64,000 nt of DNA, taken from positions 37,119,490-37,183,489 of the forward strand of contig NC_092459.1 in the NCBI RefSeq assembly GCF_047495875.1, read 5' to 3'. This document shows positions 1 through 11,736 of this stretch, one piece after another. Each line of letters begins with the position of its first letter. Within the stretch, counting starts at the first letter, position 1. Source of the stretch: Pithys albifrons albifrons (taxonomy: Eukaryota; Chordata; Aves; Passeriformes; Thamnophilidae). The notes beneath the pieces were generated by a model, which saw only the letters and a program-made list of their open reading frames with translations, did not search any database and was not told the origin of the DNA. Both the position numbers and the translations under genes were made by a program.

Positions 1-202
<202 letters not shown>

Positions 203-3200
203 GACAGGTCTCCACAGTGCTGGGCCCAGCCTCAGGTGTAACATATCCAAAGCAAACACAATGACACTTGCTTCTTGGTTTTTAGTCCCATCTGGGAAGT
301 GATGTTCAGTAAACTTCTGCTAAAACTATATAACTACCATTTCTTTCCTTTCCAAGATCTTTTGCTTGATTGGATACTAACAAGAGACTTAGCAGTGGTA
401 ATACACTCACAAGAGTTGTGGTGACCAGTGCTGTCCCCTTGTTCTGTTGCAATTCCGCTCTATTTGAATCTGCTTTCTTTTGTCTTACAGTTAAATAATA
501 AGTTGCTATTGACACATAATTGTTATTGCTTTTGACTTTTTTTGGTGCAGTACCTTACAAGAGAGCATGGGAAATTGTTAGGCCTCCTAATTGCTAACTA
601 TAATTCTGATAATTATATGAGCATTTTGCTTATCATACTGTGTCATCTTTTTGGTGAGATTATATACAGATTTAACAGTTCTATCTTATTTCACTTTCTT
701 ACACCAAAGAAGAATGAACTATAAATGGGAGCTGCATGATGAACTCTCAGTTTAGATTTAATTAGAAATGGAAGTTAAAAGACAAGATCCAGGCAAAAGT
801 AAGCTGTCAGTGAAGACCAAGGCTTCTATAAGCATGATAAGGAAGGAAGTGTGGGTTTTAAATTGAGATTGCTGGTGGGGTGGCTGTGAGTTTCGATAGT
901 GACAAACTGTACTTGCGGATTCCAGGAGCCCCTGATGAAAAGCTGTTCTCATTCCACAATGCTTTCTGGGAACACTGCAGCCTCTTGGAATATTTTTCAA
1001 GCAGTAAGCTATCATCATGACAACCCTGGAAAAAGAAGGGCAAAAAATTTTCTTTCTGGTAGGGAAATAAAGACATCTTAAGCTCGACTTGAAAAGCTCT
1101 CTACAGCAAACAGTAACTGTGGAGATACCGTTTCATCTTTGCCTCTGGGATATTATTAAGCCTTTCTAGTAGCTCTAACTGTAGGAGAAGGGATTACAGA
1201 AGTTGCTGCTGTGTAGCTGCCTGACATACAAATATCTGGAAAAGCACAGATCACGTTTTTGTACAAGGGCCACTTATTAGACAGCACTGAAAGCTTAACC
1301 TAGAATGAATAGCACAACACACTGCTAGCTGCACACAAACAAAACACATGCAAGACCCTCATGATTCATGCTGGTCTTTTAAGTGCTTTGGGAGAATATT
1401 CTGGCTCCTGGCTTCCCTTTTGTCATGGCAGTGTGTACAGAGATTGATGTTAATTGATGCAGCGCTGCTTTGGTACAGAGAGCTGTGCTATGCCATTCAC
1501 CCTGCTTCAGTTCAGACTGTGTCAGCATTTCCATGACAAATCCTTACTTTCAAGGGTTTACAGCTCAATCGGAGCAAAACCCGCAATTGTCTGAAATGAC
1601 ACATACTATTACTATGCTAAAGGCTTTGTGCATAAGAGCCAAAAACACAGAGAAAGAAATTATTTCAGGTGCTTCTATTTACTTTTGAGCTGCTGCTTTG
1701 GACTGGTAATGGCTTTGTATTTCAAAATGAAATGTGTACAGTCAAGATCCTTATTGATAGTTAATCGTTACATTTAAAATGGGGGGTGGGGGGGTGGGGG
1801 ATATCAAAGGAACCATCTGTATTTTTAGTGCTTTTAACAAATCACTGAGGATTTTGCAAGATTCGGTCAGTGAATTAGGGACTGGAAAAGAAGCTGCAAA
1901 TTGGCAGAAGTCAGTTTGGAAATTGTGCTCAAATCAAGTCCCGTTTCACTTTGTTAATTCTATGAGACTGCATTAGGCTCAACAGCGATGTTTTCTAGGC
2001 ATCCACAGAAATAAGTCTCTGGCAGTAACACATCCATGTCCTTAGTTACACTCTGTCAAATTTCAAGCACTTACACTGAAAGACAGATTTTGGTTTTTAA
2101 AGACCAACATAAAAAAGAAAAGTCAAATCCTCTAAATACTGATAAGAAACAGTGTGACGTTATAAGGCTGGAGAGCTGTCATGATCAGGGGACAGTCACT
2201 GCAATAAATAGTCTTTAGGGCAGCAGTAGCAAGTGGTTCCCTGCCAAGGGTGATGAAGAGCTGTGTGCTTCAGTATGACCTGTGTAAAATCAGAGAGGTG
2301 AATAATTGTTTGTAGGTATGGATATAAGCTTAATATTTTTCCATATCTGTAAGTCAAATACTGATGTCGTCATTTTTATTCTTAAGGAGCTGCTCCCTGC
2401 TACTTGTAATGCTCATAAAGAAAACTGTCGCTGTGAACCTTAGGGAACTAAACTTCTCTTGCATCCCACATGCTGTCCTTATGTTGAGGGCTTATATGGC
2501 CATCAAATCTCAGCTATTTAATTCTCTGAATAAAGACATTATTCCACCTGCACTTAGATAATTTGTTCATCTTGCAAAATTCACACAATTCACACAATAC
2601 CTTTCTCACTTTTCATTTGAAAATATTGAGTCCAGACGCACTCAGAGTGTTGTTCATAAGAAACTTGAACACTTCATGTAAATGCAAACCTTCAGAGAAA
2701 TATTTTAAATTAGAATTCAAGTTAATTTTATTATTTCAAATAATGGTATATAGCAATGAATGCTCTGAATTCATATTTTCTAGATGACTATAAAATCTAC
2801 TTCATACTTCAATTTATTCTTATGAGAATACCAAACTATTCATTTTAGAAGAAATAATTGATAAAAATATCATTAATATTTAGATTTTGTGAAGAAAATC
2901 AGATTAAGTGGGAAATATTGTAACTGATTTAATTGAAATAAAAGCTTAAGTAACCTAGAAATTGAATTCCAGAATGAACTAGTGTTTAGAAATGAAACAG
3001 TTTCTATAAATAGCTTTTTGCAAACCAGGTCCAAACTTCCACTTTGAAGAATTTATTGTTAGCTTTCCTATGTGCCCTCAAATGGAGCTTTAAATAATAG
3101 AGCCCTTTGATGAATAATATATCTGAAATAGAAATTAATAAACAATCTTAGATGAAGACAAGAAGCAGAAAAAATATTCTATGATTCATTTGGCTGTATC

Positions 3201-4107
3201 TTTTATGTGACAATGAAACAAATGTGAGATCAAACAAAACAAGATATAAGGAAGAGAGTATTGCTCTTGCAAGATAGTGGCCCAAGTATTGTCCTTTTGT
3301 TTGTCTTAACTTGCTAACGCTGTGTAAAAATTAAATGGTTGATATAAGAACAAGTGGAATTTGAGATGATGCCATGCTATGAAACTGCTGTTTTTCCACA
3401 TATTTATTATAGAATTCTCTTTTTCTTGTTTGAAGATATGGCAGTGCATTTTCCTCAGGTTTAGTACCATCAGAATATTACAAAGTGAAAAAAATCTTTG
3501 ATAGTTTTAAAAGTGAGAAAATTGCCATCAAACTCTAAAAATAAGCACAACACAAATTATTTAAAACTATGCAAAACTAAACTAGAGCACTGATGAGATG
3601 CAGAGAAGGGATGGTATAACCGGTTCTGTGCCACAGCACCACCTCTCCATTAGATCTTGGAAAGCAATACTATCTCACTTGGCTACAATATCCACATAGG
3701 GGTCGTCATAAGGGGAAATTGAAGGATCTGTCAATTCCAGGAATCTGAAATTCTGGGGTTTCAGAGGCCAAGACCTCCTTTGATATCATTCTACATTTTC
3801 AAGAACAAACCAGGGCCATGCTAACTATTGATAGCCCAGTGATGTTGTAAGTGGAAAACTGCAAATCATCTCATGAAACTTCTTTTCATCATCCCAAATT
3901 TTCCTTTCTCCTTTAATCTTTTCTCCTCTGTATATTCATCCATATATTTAAAACTATATATATCATATTTAATACTATGTGATCAGAAGCTTTCTTGTAC
4001 TTTCCAGGTGGGAATGCCTTCAAAGTAGGCAAGTTTTAGTTATTGACTTCATATCAGAGATAACTGAGTAAATCTGAATTCTATTGTTACTCAAGATGTC
4101 AATCTAC
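203..4107. other. Unique AT-rich sequence, no gene recognised
   Basis: No open frame longer than about 90 codons is present and none resembles a known family. Short frames at 306-515 (-), 758-1018 (-) and 1348-1536 (+) lack splice signals, codon bias or recognisable motifs. The G-rich tract at 1781-1800 is listed separately. The 3400-4100 part is AT-rich with scattered short homopolymers. Confidence 0.6.
1781..1800 (+). repeat. G-rich tract, potential G-quadruplex
   Basis: Three G runs of 6, 7 and 5 bases are separated by single T residues. Because the longer runs can be split, the tract can supply four GGG blocks with very short loops, which is favourable for a G-quadruplex on the + strand. 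No promoter or gene is visible beside it. Confidence 0.8.
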
Positions 4108-4150
4108 GAGCCTAATGGTCCCCTCTGACTTTACAATCTATGAATCTGTA
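4108..4150 (+). mobile_element. Old CR1-like LINE 3' tail fragment
   Basis: The sequence has the pattern of a CR1 3' untranslated end: a GGTCCC box, then TCTGACTT, then CTATGAATCTG, which is a degenerate form of the terminal octamer repeat. The copy is very short and diverged, and nothing upstream is recognisable. CR1 insertions are typically 5'-truncated, so a tail-only fragment is expected. The match is to a remembered consensus pattern and was not aligned. Confidence 0.5.
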
Positions 4151-7100
4151 AATAATTGCAATAATAGCTTGAAGATCTTGTAACACTTATGAGAAAAATG
4201 GCGTAGTTTAAATACAAAATGCTTGCAACGACAAGGAAAAGTCCTTTAGGCATATAGCCAACCTAGCACGTTGTAGAAAATTAATTTTCATCTTGTGCTT
4301 TCAACAAGAAATATGCTACTATGTGGAAATTTTATGAAAAAAATAATAATTTCCTTCACAAGTGCTGAAAAAAGGAAACTTATATAAACACTTTAGGTAC
4401 AAATATAGTCTCTGTTTTTCTCCTTTGAAAACCTGAAATATATTTTAAACTACCTGGTGTAAATGGTGGAGCATTATGTTTAATAAATTTCAGAGAAAAT
4501 ATAGAATTTAAAATAAATTCATATCATAAATTGAGCATAAAAATCAAACACTTGAAATCTTTTTCTTATACAAATATGATAGTTTCCATTTTTCTTTTTC
4601 AATCCGAGTAAGCAAAAGGACAGATAAAAGGCAAAAGAAAAAAATATATATAAAAACAGTTTGAAATCCTGTATACGTCTGTTACTCAATTACTTTAAAA
4701 AGTCTCATTTCCTTTAAATTATATTTTACTTAGGATCACTTAATCAATAAAAGTTAACAAAATCTATAATAAAACTGACAGTGGTGTACTGTATTTCTGA
4801 TATTAGCCACAATAAGAATATAGTCTTTCTAAATATGCAACTCTAATAATAATTTGCAGCACATTATGTATTAACTATGTTAACAGTATTTTATTCAAAA
4901 CAAATTTAGATGTAAAATGTTAATCTGATTTTTCTTTCTCAAAAGTAATATTTTCCTTTTCTAATATAAACTTCAACTGCTTTATCTAGTCAGACATCTT
5001 GTGCTTTAGAAATGGAAATGGTACTTGGAATTCCTAAGATTTTTTTTCCTCTTTTTTCACAGTCTAATGTAATTTTTGGATGCTTTAATCAAAGTTCTGG
5101 GTTTATTTTGCAATTAGGAAATCCAATTTCTACAATTTATATTGCTAGTAATTCTGTAAAATTATCAAATTAATTATTTATATTTTTAGTTTGCATATAT
5201 CAGCTATGTGATAATGTTCTGATGAGGAAATTTATATATGACTTTAGTATTACATTTTAAGTTTTAAAGACTAAAGAAGTTAAAATATGTAAATAAAAAT
5301 AAAGAACACATAAACCAATAAAACAGACATAAAGGGATGATTTATTCAGTATATAGTAAATGTTTATTGTTCAGAATTTGTAACAGAAGAAATTAATATG
5401 GCTATTGACATACTCTTTGTATTTTATATATGGCTGAAATACATAAAGACAATGCTTGTTTAGTATGTTGCACTTATATCTTTGAAAACTGACCTGCCTG
5501 TATACTTTTAAAGAAAATTACTTGTTTCTTAATAACCTAAGGGGAAAATTCAGAATGAGAAATTCTCTCTGAAAAGATCTGCAAAAAGCTAGTGATCTGT
5601 AGAATGGAAAGAGTAGGAATAATGTCAGAAAAACTTCTAGTGCACTGATGAATTGTTCAAAATCAATTTTAATTTTAGGAACACATACTGAAGGGGGGAA
5701 AAAGTGAATATTAAATCAAAGAGAAACTATTCAGTGAAATTATCTATACAGAAAAAAAAGAAAAAATAGTAAAAGGAAACAAATTTTATGGAAGTCACTC
5801 TCATATTAGTAATATATAGCCTTCAGTTTTATGCAAAGATTTTTTTATACTATTTATTTAAACATGGTTCTTTGTGTCAGTGGTCTACTTGAGTAATGGC
5901 AGCTGATATGCCAACAGCCTTAGTCACATTACACCAAGCCAGAGGAGCAGACACAGTAACTTTTTGCGGCATTAGTGGAAACAGGACAGTCATCAGCATT
6001 TCCTACATGGCTTTAAGAAGGTGAAGGATGTAGTTCTTCTAGCACAGCTCTGCAGCAATGAATGGTTTTTTTAGTGAGGCAAGTGGAACGATGTTATGAT
6101 ATTCAAAGCCCTTGAACAAGAGGCAGGAGCAGTGGGAAGGAGATGGAGCAAAGCTTTAGGCAACCCACAGTGATATGCTCTGTCCCCAGGTATCATCTGT
6201 AGCATCTATTATAAACTAAAAAGATGTTCAGCACTGTTAGACTTGCTGAGTGCATGAGTAATGAGGGTGGAACCTGTGTAGCAATGGAAATATTCTAAAA
6301 GCATTTGTGCTGGAAAAAAAAATTAGGAATGTGGCCGATGTCTAAACTATTAAGGAATGTGAATTAGTGCTAAACATAAATCTCCATTTTGAAGACAAGA
6401 AGAAAAGCTCATAATCTACACATATATTGAAAAAGGATTAGAGGCATAACTTTGGATAATGAAAAATAGAAAGAGAAGAGAGAGAATTTGCCCCCCAGTA
6501 CTGAGAAAGTGCCTCTGGCACAAATACTCTGGAGTGTGTCACATCTCTAAGCTGTGCACACAGCTCAGAGATCGTACCAAAGACAAAACTGGAGGAAAAA
6601 CTGTTCTAGATAGCCCCATGGGCACAAACTGATCACCAGTACTGCTAACATCTTCCTTCTATGCTGAGGAAGTCAGCTTGCAGGTGTGGTGCATGCAAAT
6701 GGTGATTTCCAACAGGGACGCTGAAACATCTGTGAAAGAATTTGTATAATCTAGTATTATGATAATCTTTCATTTGTCATTACCGTTTCCATCCTCCTAT
6801 CCAATTTGCTAATCAAAGTGAGTCTGTGTGAACCTGACAACTGTTCCCGAGTTATCCCTGTAAGTAGTGTGTAAGTCTTGGCAAAATGGAGAGCACAAAC
6901 CTTTTCTTGGATGACCTCCATGTCAAGAAAAAGTTAGGGCACCCAAGGCACATGGGAGCTGTACCTGGTCCTGGGAGAAACACTGCAATACTTAGAGCCA
7001 CAGTCTTAGAGCCTGTCTGGCAAGCGGCAGTCACTGCAACACCTACAAAGGCAGCAGCACGGTTCTAGGCAAGCCTTGAAGCCTCTTTTGATTTCTTCTG

Positions 7101-9360
7101 ACAGATCACATCAGCTTTATCCACCAAATTCAGCATTTCTGATGGCAGAGTGAAACATGCATTCCCAGAGGGTCATGTCTTCTGTTGCACAACACTGGTG
7201 AGCACAGGCCTCTCTTTGCAGCCAGAAATAATGACTCCTGGGTGTGAGTAGATGGCTTTGCAACTGTTTCTACGTGAGAACAGTTTTTTGTAACACAGAA
7301 ACCCTGCGTATAATTGTCTGCAAAGGAGATGTATGTACCTTATCTCATGTAGGAGAATCATATGAGAGCTCTGACAGTATGAGACTGAGAGCTGGTTTAT
7401 CATACGACTGTAATTTTTTAAACTGAAGTAATGAAGTGATGCAGGAAAAAAGGGTGAATTAGTAAATTAGGAGTTTTATCCGCACAGTAGTAGAACAGTA
7501 CCTGTGCAGTACAGTGCAGTGCTGTAGAGGCCATGTGGTTTTGCATAAATGTCAATCAAAACAGAGCATAAAACTTTGTAATATTATTTTTACATACTTC
7601 CTAAAATTTCTAATAATTCATATTTCTGAATTACATTTCTTAGGAAATTGCTACGGATGGCAAATGAATTCTTGAAGACTTGTATAAAAAGTGCCAAAAT
7701 TAAGTTAAAATCATGAAATTATTAGCCCATTAAAGCTCTCAGTAACTTTTTTCTATCTTTATTAAGAAGAAATATCAAATGAGTTAGTCTATAAAAAGGG
7801 ATGTAACTTTGAACAGAGCAATTTCTCAAGATGTAGTTGTACTATTTGCAGTATTGCTTCAAATGCATTTTGTCTCCACCTCACAAATAAGCACTCTTTC
7901 TGTTTATTTTGCATTTTTTTCATTATTGTTTTTGTTTGCAAATTTTCTTCCATTCGAAGTTGCAAATGGTTAATTTCTTCTTGCCTTTTTTTTTTGTTTG
8001 TTTCCTCCCCTTTTCCTTCATTGCTGTCATGAATACAGCTGTTCAATCCCTCTGAGTCATTTTGAAAACTATGAGATACTGTTGCAAGCAGTATCTTCTC
8101 TGATCATAATGATTTGATGTAGAGTCATTTCCTGTGCAGATCTAAAGAGCAAAGTAAATTGGAACTTTTTTTTTCAGCTGGGAAGAAAGCAGTAGTCCCA
8201 AATACCTGAAGTCATTGAAGACCTGATTTCAAAGATAATCTTAGAATTTAGGACTCATGACACCAGTCTCACACAGGATGCTTCTGGTAGTTGGCTACCA
8301 GATGCAGTTGCACCCCTTTCTGTCTGGTAGAAAGGCAGCACAGAATTAGGAAAGGCTGAAGCTGCAGTTAGCTTTGAAATGGTAAAAGCAGTACTAAAGA
8401 CCTTCAAAAGAAACTGTATGTGTATAGTTCAGGGGTATTTTAAGGCAAGAAAGACATTTTTTTAACCAATTATGTAAATAGGCCTTATACTTTTCATTAA
8501 TTCCTGTATTATTCTCTAGTTAACTGTAGTATGAAGTTTAGCAATTTAAAAATAATGCCATAAAGGTAATTCTTTTTAAAGCAAATATATTGTTCAAATA
8601 CATGAATTCATTCCTGTTACTCTCTGTATTTTTATAGTATCCACTTGCCCCCTAAGTTGTTGCATCTCTCTGTTAGGCAATATATTAAGTACATTCAGGG
8701 AAATCTTGTTCTACAATAGACACTGCAAACAATGTCAACAGAAATGTATAAAAACAAAGCACTAAACAGTCAAACTGAGGTATTGTATTGTATATTGTAA
8801 GACATTCAAAATGAATGTCAACTGCTTTATGACATTTGGCATGTTTTTAAATATCCTCTTAAGTATTGGAAAATACAGATAAAGATGTGCTAAGAATTTT
8901 CTGTAGATATAGAAAAGCATAGCTCAAGCCCTAATATCAACACTCAGGAAAGCTGACCAACTTTGTTTTATTTGCTAAGGAAACTGGGAAAAAAATGGAG
9001 TAAAAGATAATCGGCTAGAGATAACAGCCAAGCATGAGACAACTACATCAAACCACTTCAAAAAAAAGAAAAAAAACCCCTGACCTTCCAGCTAGATTGA
9101 AATACAACAGTTACATCTGGAAGGAGCATGGAGAAACTTTATTTTTCTACTTACTACTGAAAAGTGATACCTGGAGATAAAATGTGCAGCTACTAATGGC
9201 TAATAAGAAGGGTGAAAAATTTGAATTAAGACAAAAATAAACAAAAATAAATGGAAGACATGGAGAGACTTACATAAAGTAAAGGAATTTTTGTAAGAGT
9301 CTTCACATATCTCTTATGAAGGAGTAGAGAAGGAGTCCAGTGTATAAAAGCTGAGAAAAG
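4151..9360. other. Unique AT-rich sequence, no gene recognised
   Basis: About 5 kb with many homopolymer A and T runs and stop-rich frames. 5880-6360 and 6480-7100 are somewhat richer in G and C but show no long open frame or repeat family that I recognise. The small frames at 6852-7068 overlap on both strands and look like chance. The frame at 7789-8046 (-) is lysine/glutamine-rich because the DNA is A-rich, and has no domain. Confidence 0.55.
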
Positions 9361-9562
9361 AATCATAGAATCATTTAGGTTGGAAAAGACTTTTGAGTCC
9401 TACTGTTAACTTAGCACTGTCATGTCCACACTACACCATGTCCCTAAGTGCCACATCTACATGGCTTCTAAATATTTCCAGGGATGGTAACTCAACCATT
9501 TCCCTGGGCAGCCTGTGCCCAATTCCAGTGCCTGACTACCCATTCTGTGAAAAAGTGTTTCT
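9361..9562 (-). mobile_element. CR1 LINE 3' fragment
   Basis: On the + strand this begins with AATCATAGAATCATTTAGG, the reverse complement of the CR1 terminal octamer repeat and 3' end. It continues with diagnostic 3'-UTR blocks: GTTGGAAAAGAC, CCATGTCCCTAAGTGCCACA, CAGGGATGGTAACTCAACCA and TGGGCAGCCTGTGCC. The sense strand is therefore minus. Similarity fades after about 9562, so this is a 5'-truncated copy of about 200 bp. An open frame at 9393-9653 (+) runs antisense through it and is not a gene. CR1 is the dominant LINE of birds. Confidence 0.92.
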
Positions 9563-11087
9563 TCTTTTGAGTTGGAACATGGAAAATGCAGGTTTAATGT
9601 TAAGGGAAAAAAAGATGAATGGTATGCCTATCTTTCTATCAATAAGTTGTTAGAAAGATAGTTAAGCAAACAGTTTTCAGGAATGATGTTACTGTATTTA
9701 GTTCTGATTTGGGCAGAATCAGATGACTTCTTGGTGTTGATGCCAGGTTTAATTTGTATGCTTCTATACAGGCTGGTCAGGGAGCTCATGAAGGGCATCT
9801 AAAACTTCTGTGAGCTGCTGCAGTACCTTAACCAGTTGAAAACTTTGGAGTTTACCTACAGGTTTACTCAAGGTAATTACATTTTCTATTAAAAGAGAAA
9901 TTGAAGTAGTTAATTTTTCTCTCAAAAAGAAAAGTTATGTTTGAGAAATCCAAATTATATCCGACCTAGATATTGTGTTTTAAAAATTCAAAATATTTTT
10001 GCTTCATAAATTGATAACATGTATTGTTCTTTTAGTCCATTTCCTAAATTCTATGTCAATGTATTTTAAATAGTCCATGATATTATTAATTTAATTTCAA
10101 GATCCACAATGATTGTGCTTTTACTTTTTGTCTTGAGTATTTTTATGTATATTTCTTTAAATTTTCTTGAAAAGCAATATTTTCTCAATACTAAGGCATT
10201 ATAAAAGCTTATCTCCAATTATTTTTTTTGACAACCAGATATATGCAGTCAGTGGAAAACTTTTGATTATCTACGAACACTTCAAAATCCTGAGTGTTGT
10301 AATTTGCTGCCTAGACATGTGTAAAATATGACAGTGTTGAGACACTCCTATAGCTTGAGCTCCAGTGTTTTTTATGTGCTTTTGCACAATTCTTTTAAGA
10401 TTAGACTTAAGGAACCCTTTAATACATGATATTAAGATACATAAAATTAATCCCCAAAATTACTTACTATTCTGCATAACAGAAATATGTAACTATCTTT
10501 AAAAAATAAAATATTGAGCAGTTTGTGAATAAATGACTTTAACAGAAAGACTAATAAATGCTGTTCCATATGCTCAGCATCTTTACAAACACAGCTTGTT
10601 CATTTCCTTCTGTTGTGTCTTTTATTTATTCAAATTTCAGACACCAATATAAATTCTATGACTTCAGGATTTTTAACTACACTGAAAGGGCAGGGGGGAA
10701 GAAAGGCAAAAAAGGAAAAAAAGACAATTCAATTTTTCATCAGTGTTTTTCAATATAAGAAATGCCAAAAATCTTTGCAACAGGGTGAAGTTCTGTTACT
10801 GTTAATGGGGTTTTTTCCACTATTTTCATTTCTTTAATTGTGAATCACTTGCAAACATTATCATTTTCACAAATTTGTTCATTGGTTGCAAATGTTGAAC
10901 AAATACAATATAAGGAATCCAAAAGCCGATCATGAGCTGGTATGTATGCTGCTACAAATAATCAATATGTGCAATTTTGAATAGCAGCTGTATTAAGAGC
11001 ATGTGATATCCATCTATTCCTTGTATGGATTAATTGCTCTTTCAATTTTCGGTTTCCATTTTTTCACCATTACAACTTTTGATCTAC
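9563..11087. other. Unique AT-rich sequence, no gene recognised
   Basis: AT-rich, with long stretches of A/T homopolymers around 9900-10550. A purine-rich patch near 10690-10730 generates lysine-rich chance frames (10558-10837). No repeat family or exon signal is recognised. Confidence 0.55.
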
Positions 11088-11127
11088 TGCAGTGGCTGCA
11101 AAATCTGCTGGTTTGGCAGCCACTGCA
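11088..11127. repeat. Perfect 12-bp inverted repeat (hairpin), 16-nt loop
   Basis: The left arm TGCAGTGGCTGC at 11088-11099 and the right arm GCAGCCACTGCA at 11116-11127 are exact reverse complements, separated by 16 bases. The bases outside the arms (TTGAT on the left, ATCAA on the right) can extend the stem with a few mismatches to about 60 nt in total. The arms are GC-rich inside AT-rich DNA. It could be a terminal-repeat remnant of a small DNA transposon, a structured RNA, or chance. Confidence 0.85.
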
Positions 11128-11693
11128 ATCAACAAGATTGTTCAATGCTCTTAGGAAACAAACAAATAGGATTATGAGAACAAATCAAGAACTATATCTA
11201 AAATAGGGAATAATTGTAAATATACATCTGCCGTAACACAAAGTCTATGAGAGTTACCTGAGTGTAGGCACCAAACTGGAATTCTTGACACCCTTCTCCA
11301 CATTTGACAGTGATGAATGCCCTTGACCAAGTCACTTCCTCTCTCTGTATCTCTCAGTGATCCTGACCTCCTTTTTAAAGTGTTTTTTTGTATCTATACT
11401 AGATCAAGACTAGATGCTATTATCAATACTATGACTATATAGGAAAATGGGGCTGACTGTGTCACTCATTTGTTTTACCAATAGAAGATATGTAGACAGC
11501 ATTGTCCTGTATTTTGCATGAGCATCTTAAGTCCTTTGAATCCTTAATATCTGATCAGGTAGTCACAATAAATGAAGAAGAATAGAGCACTGACTTTCCA
11601 AAGTAAAGCACAAAAAAAATCACAGATTTTTCAAAGAGAATACCATATATTCAAATGAAAAAAAAACCCTCAGGAAACCAAAACCATCACCAT
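11128..11693. other. Unique sequence holding a MIR-like trace
   Basis: No gene is recognised. The MIR-like piece at 11316-11372 is listed separately. The remainder is AT-rich with A-rich patches near 11610 and 11660. Confidence 0.5.
11316..11372 (+). mobile_element. MIR-like SINE trace
   Basis: The stretch CCTTGACCAAGTCACTTCCT followed by CTCTCTGTATCTCTCAGTGATCCTG follows the order of the MIR SINE core (CTTGGGCAAGTCACTT, then CTCTCTGTGCCTCAGTTTCC). MIR copies are ancient and survive sparsely in birds. The match is short and recalled from memory, so it may be coincidental. Confidence 0.4.
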
Positions 11694-11736
11694 CACCTCC
11701 CCACCCTCCCACCTCCCCCCCCCCAAAAAAAAAAAA
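11694..11736. repeat. C-rich tract followed by poly-A; G-quadruplex motif on the minus strand
   Basis: The + strand reads CACCTCCCC, ACCCTCCC, ACCT, a run of ten C, then twelve A. The minus strand therefore has G runs of 10, 3, 3 and 4 with one- to four-base spacers, which fits the canonical G-quadruplex pattern. The junction of C10 and A12 is a low-complexity element. Confidence 0.8.

Noticed and set aside
9393..9653. 86-codon plus-strand frame
   Set aside because: Antisense to a CR1 3' UTR on the minus strand.
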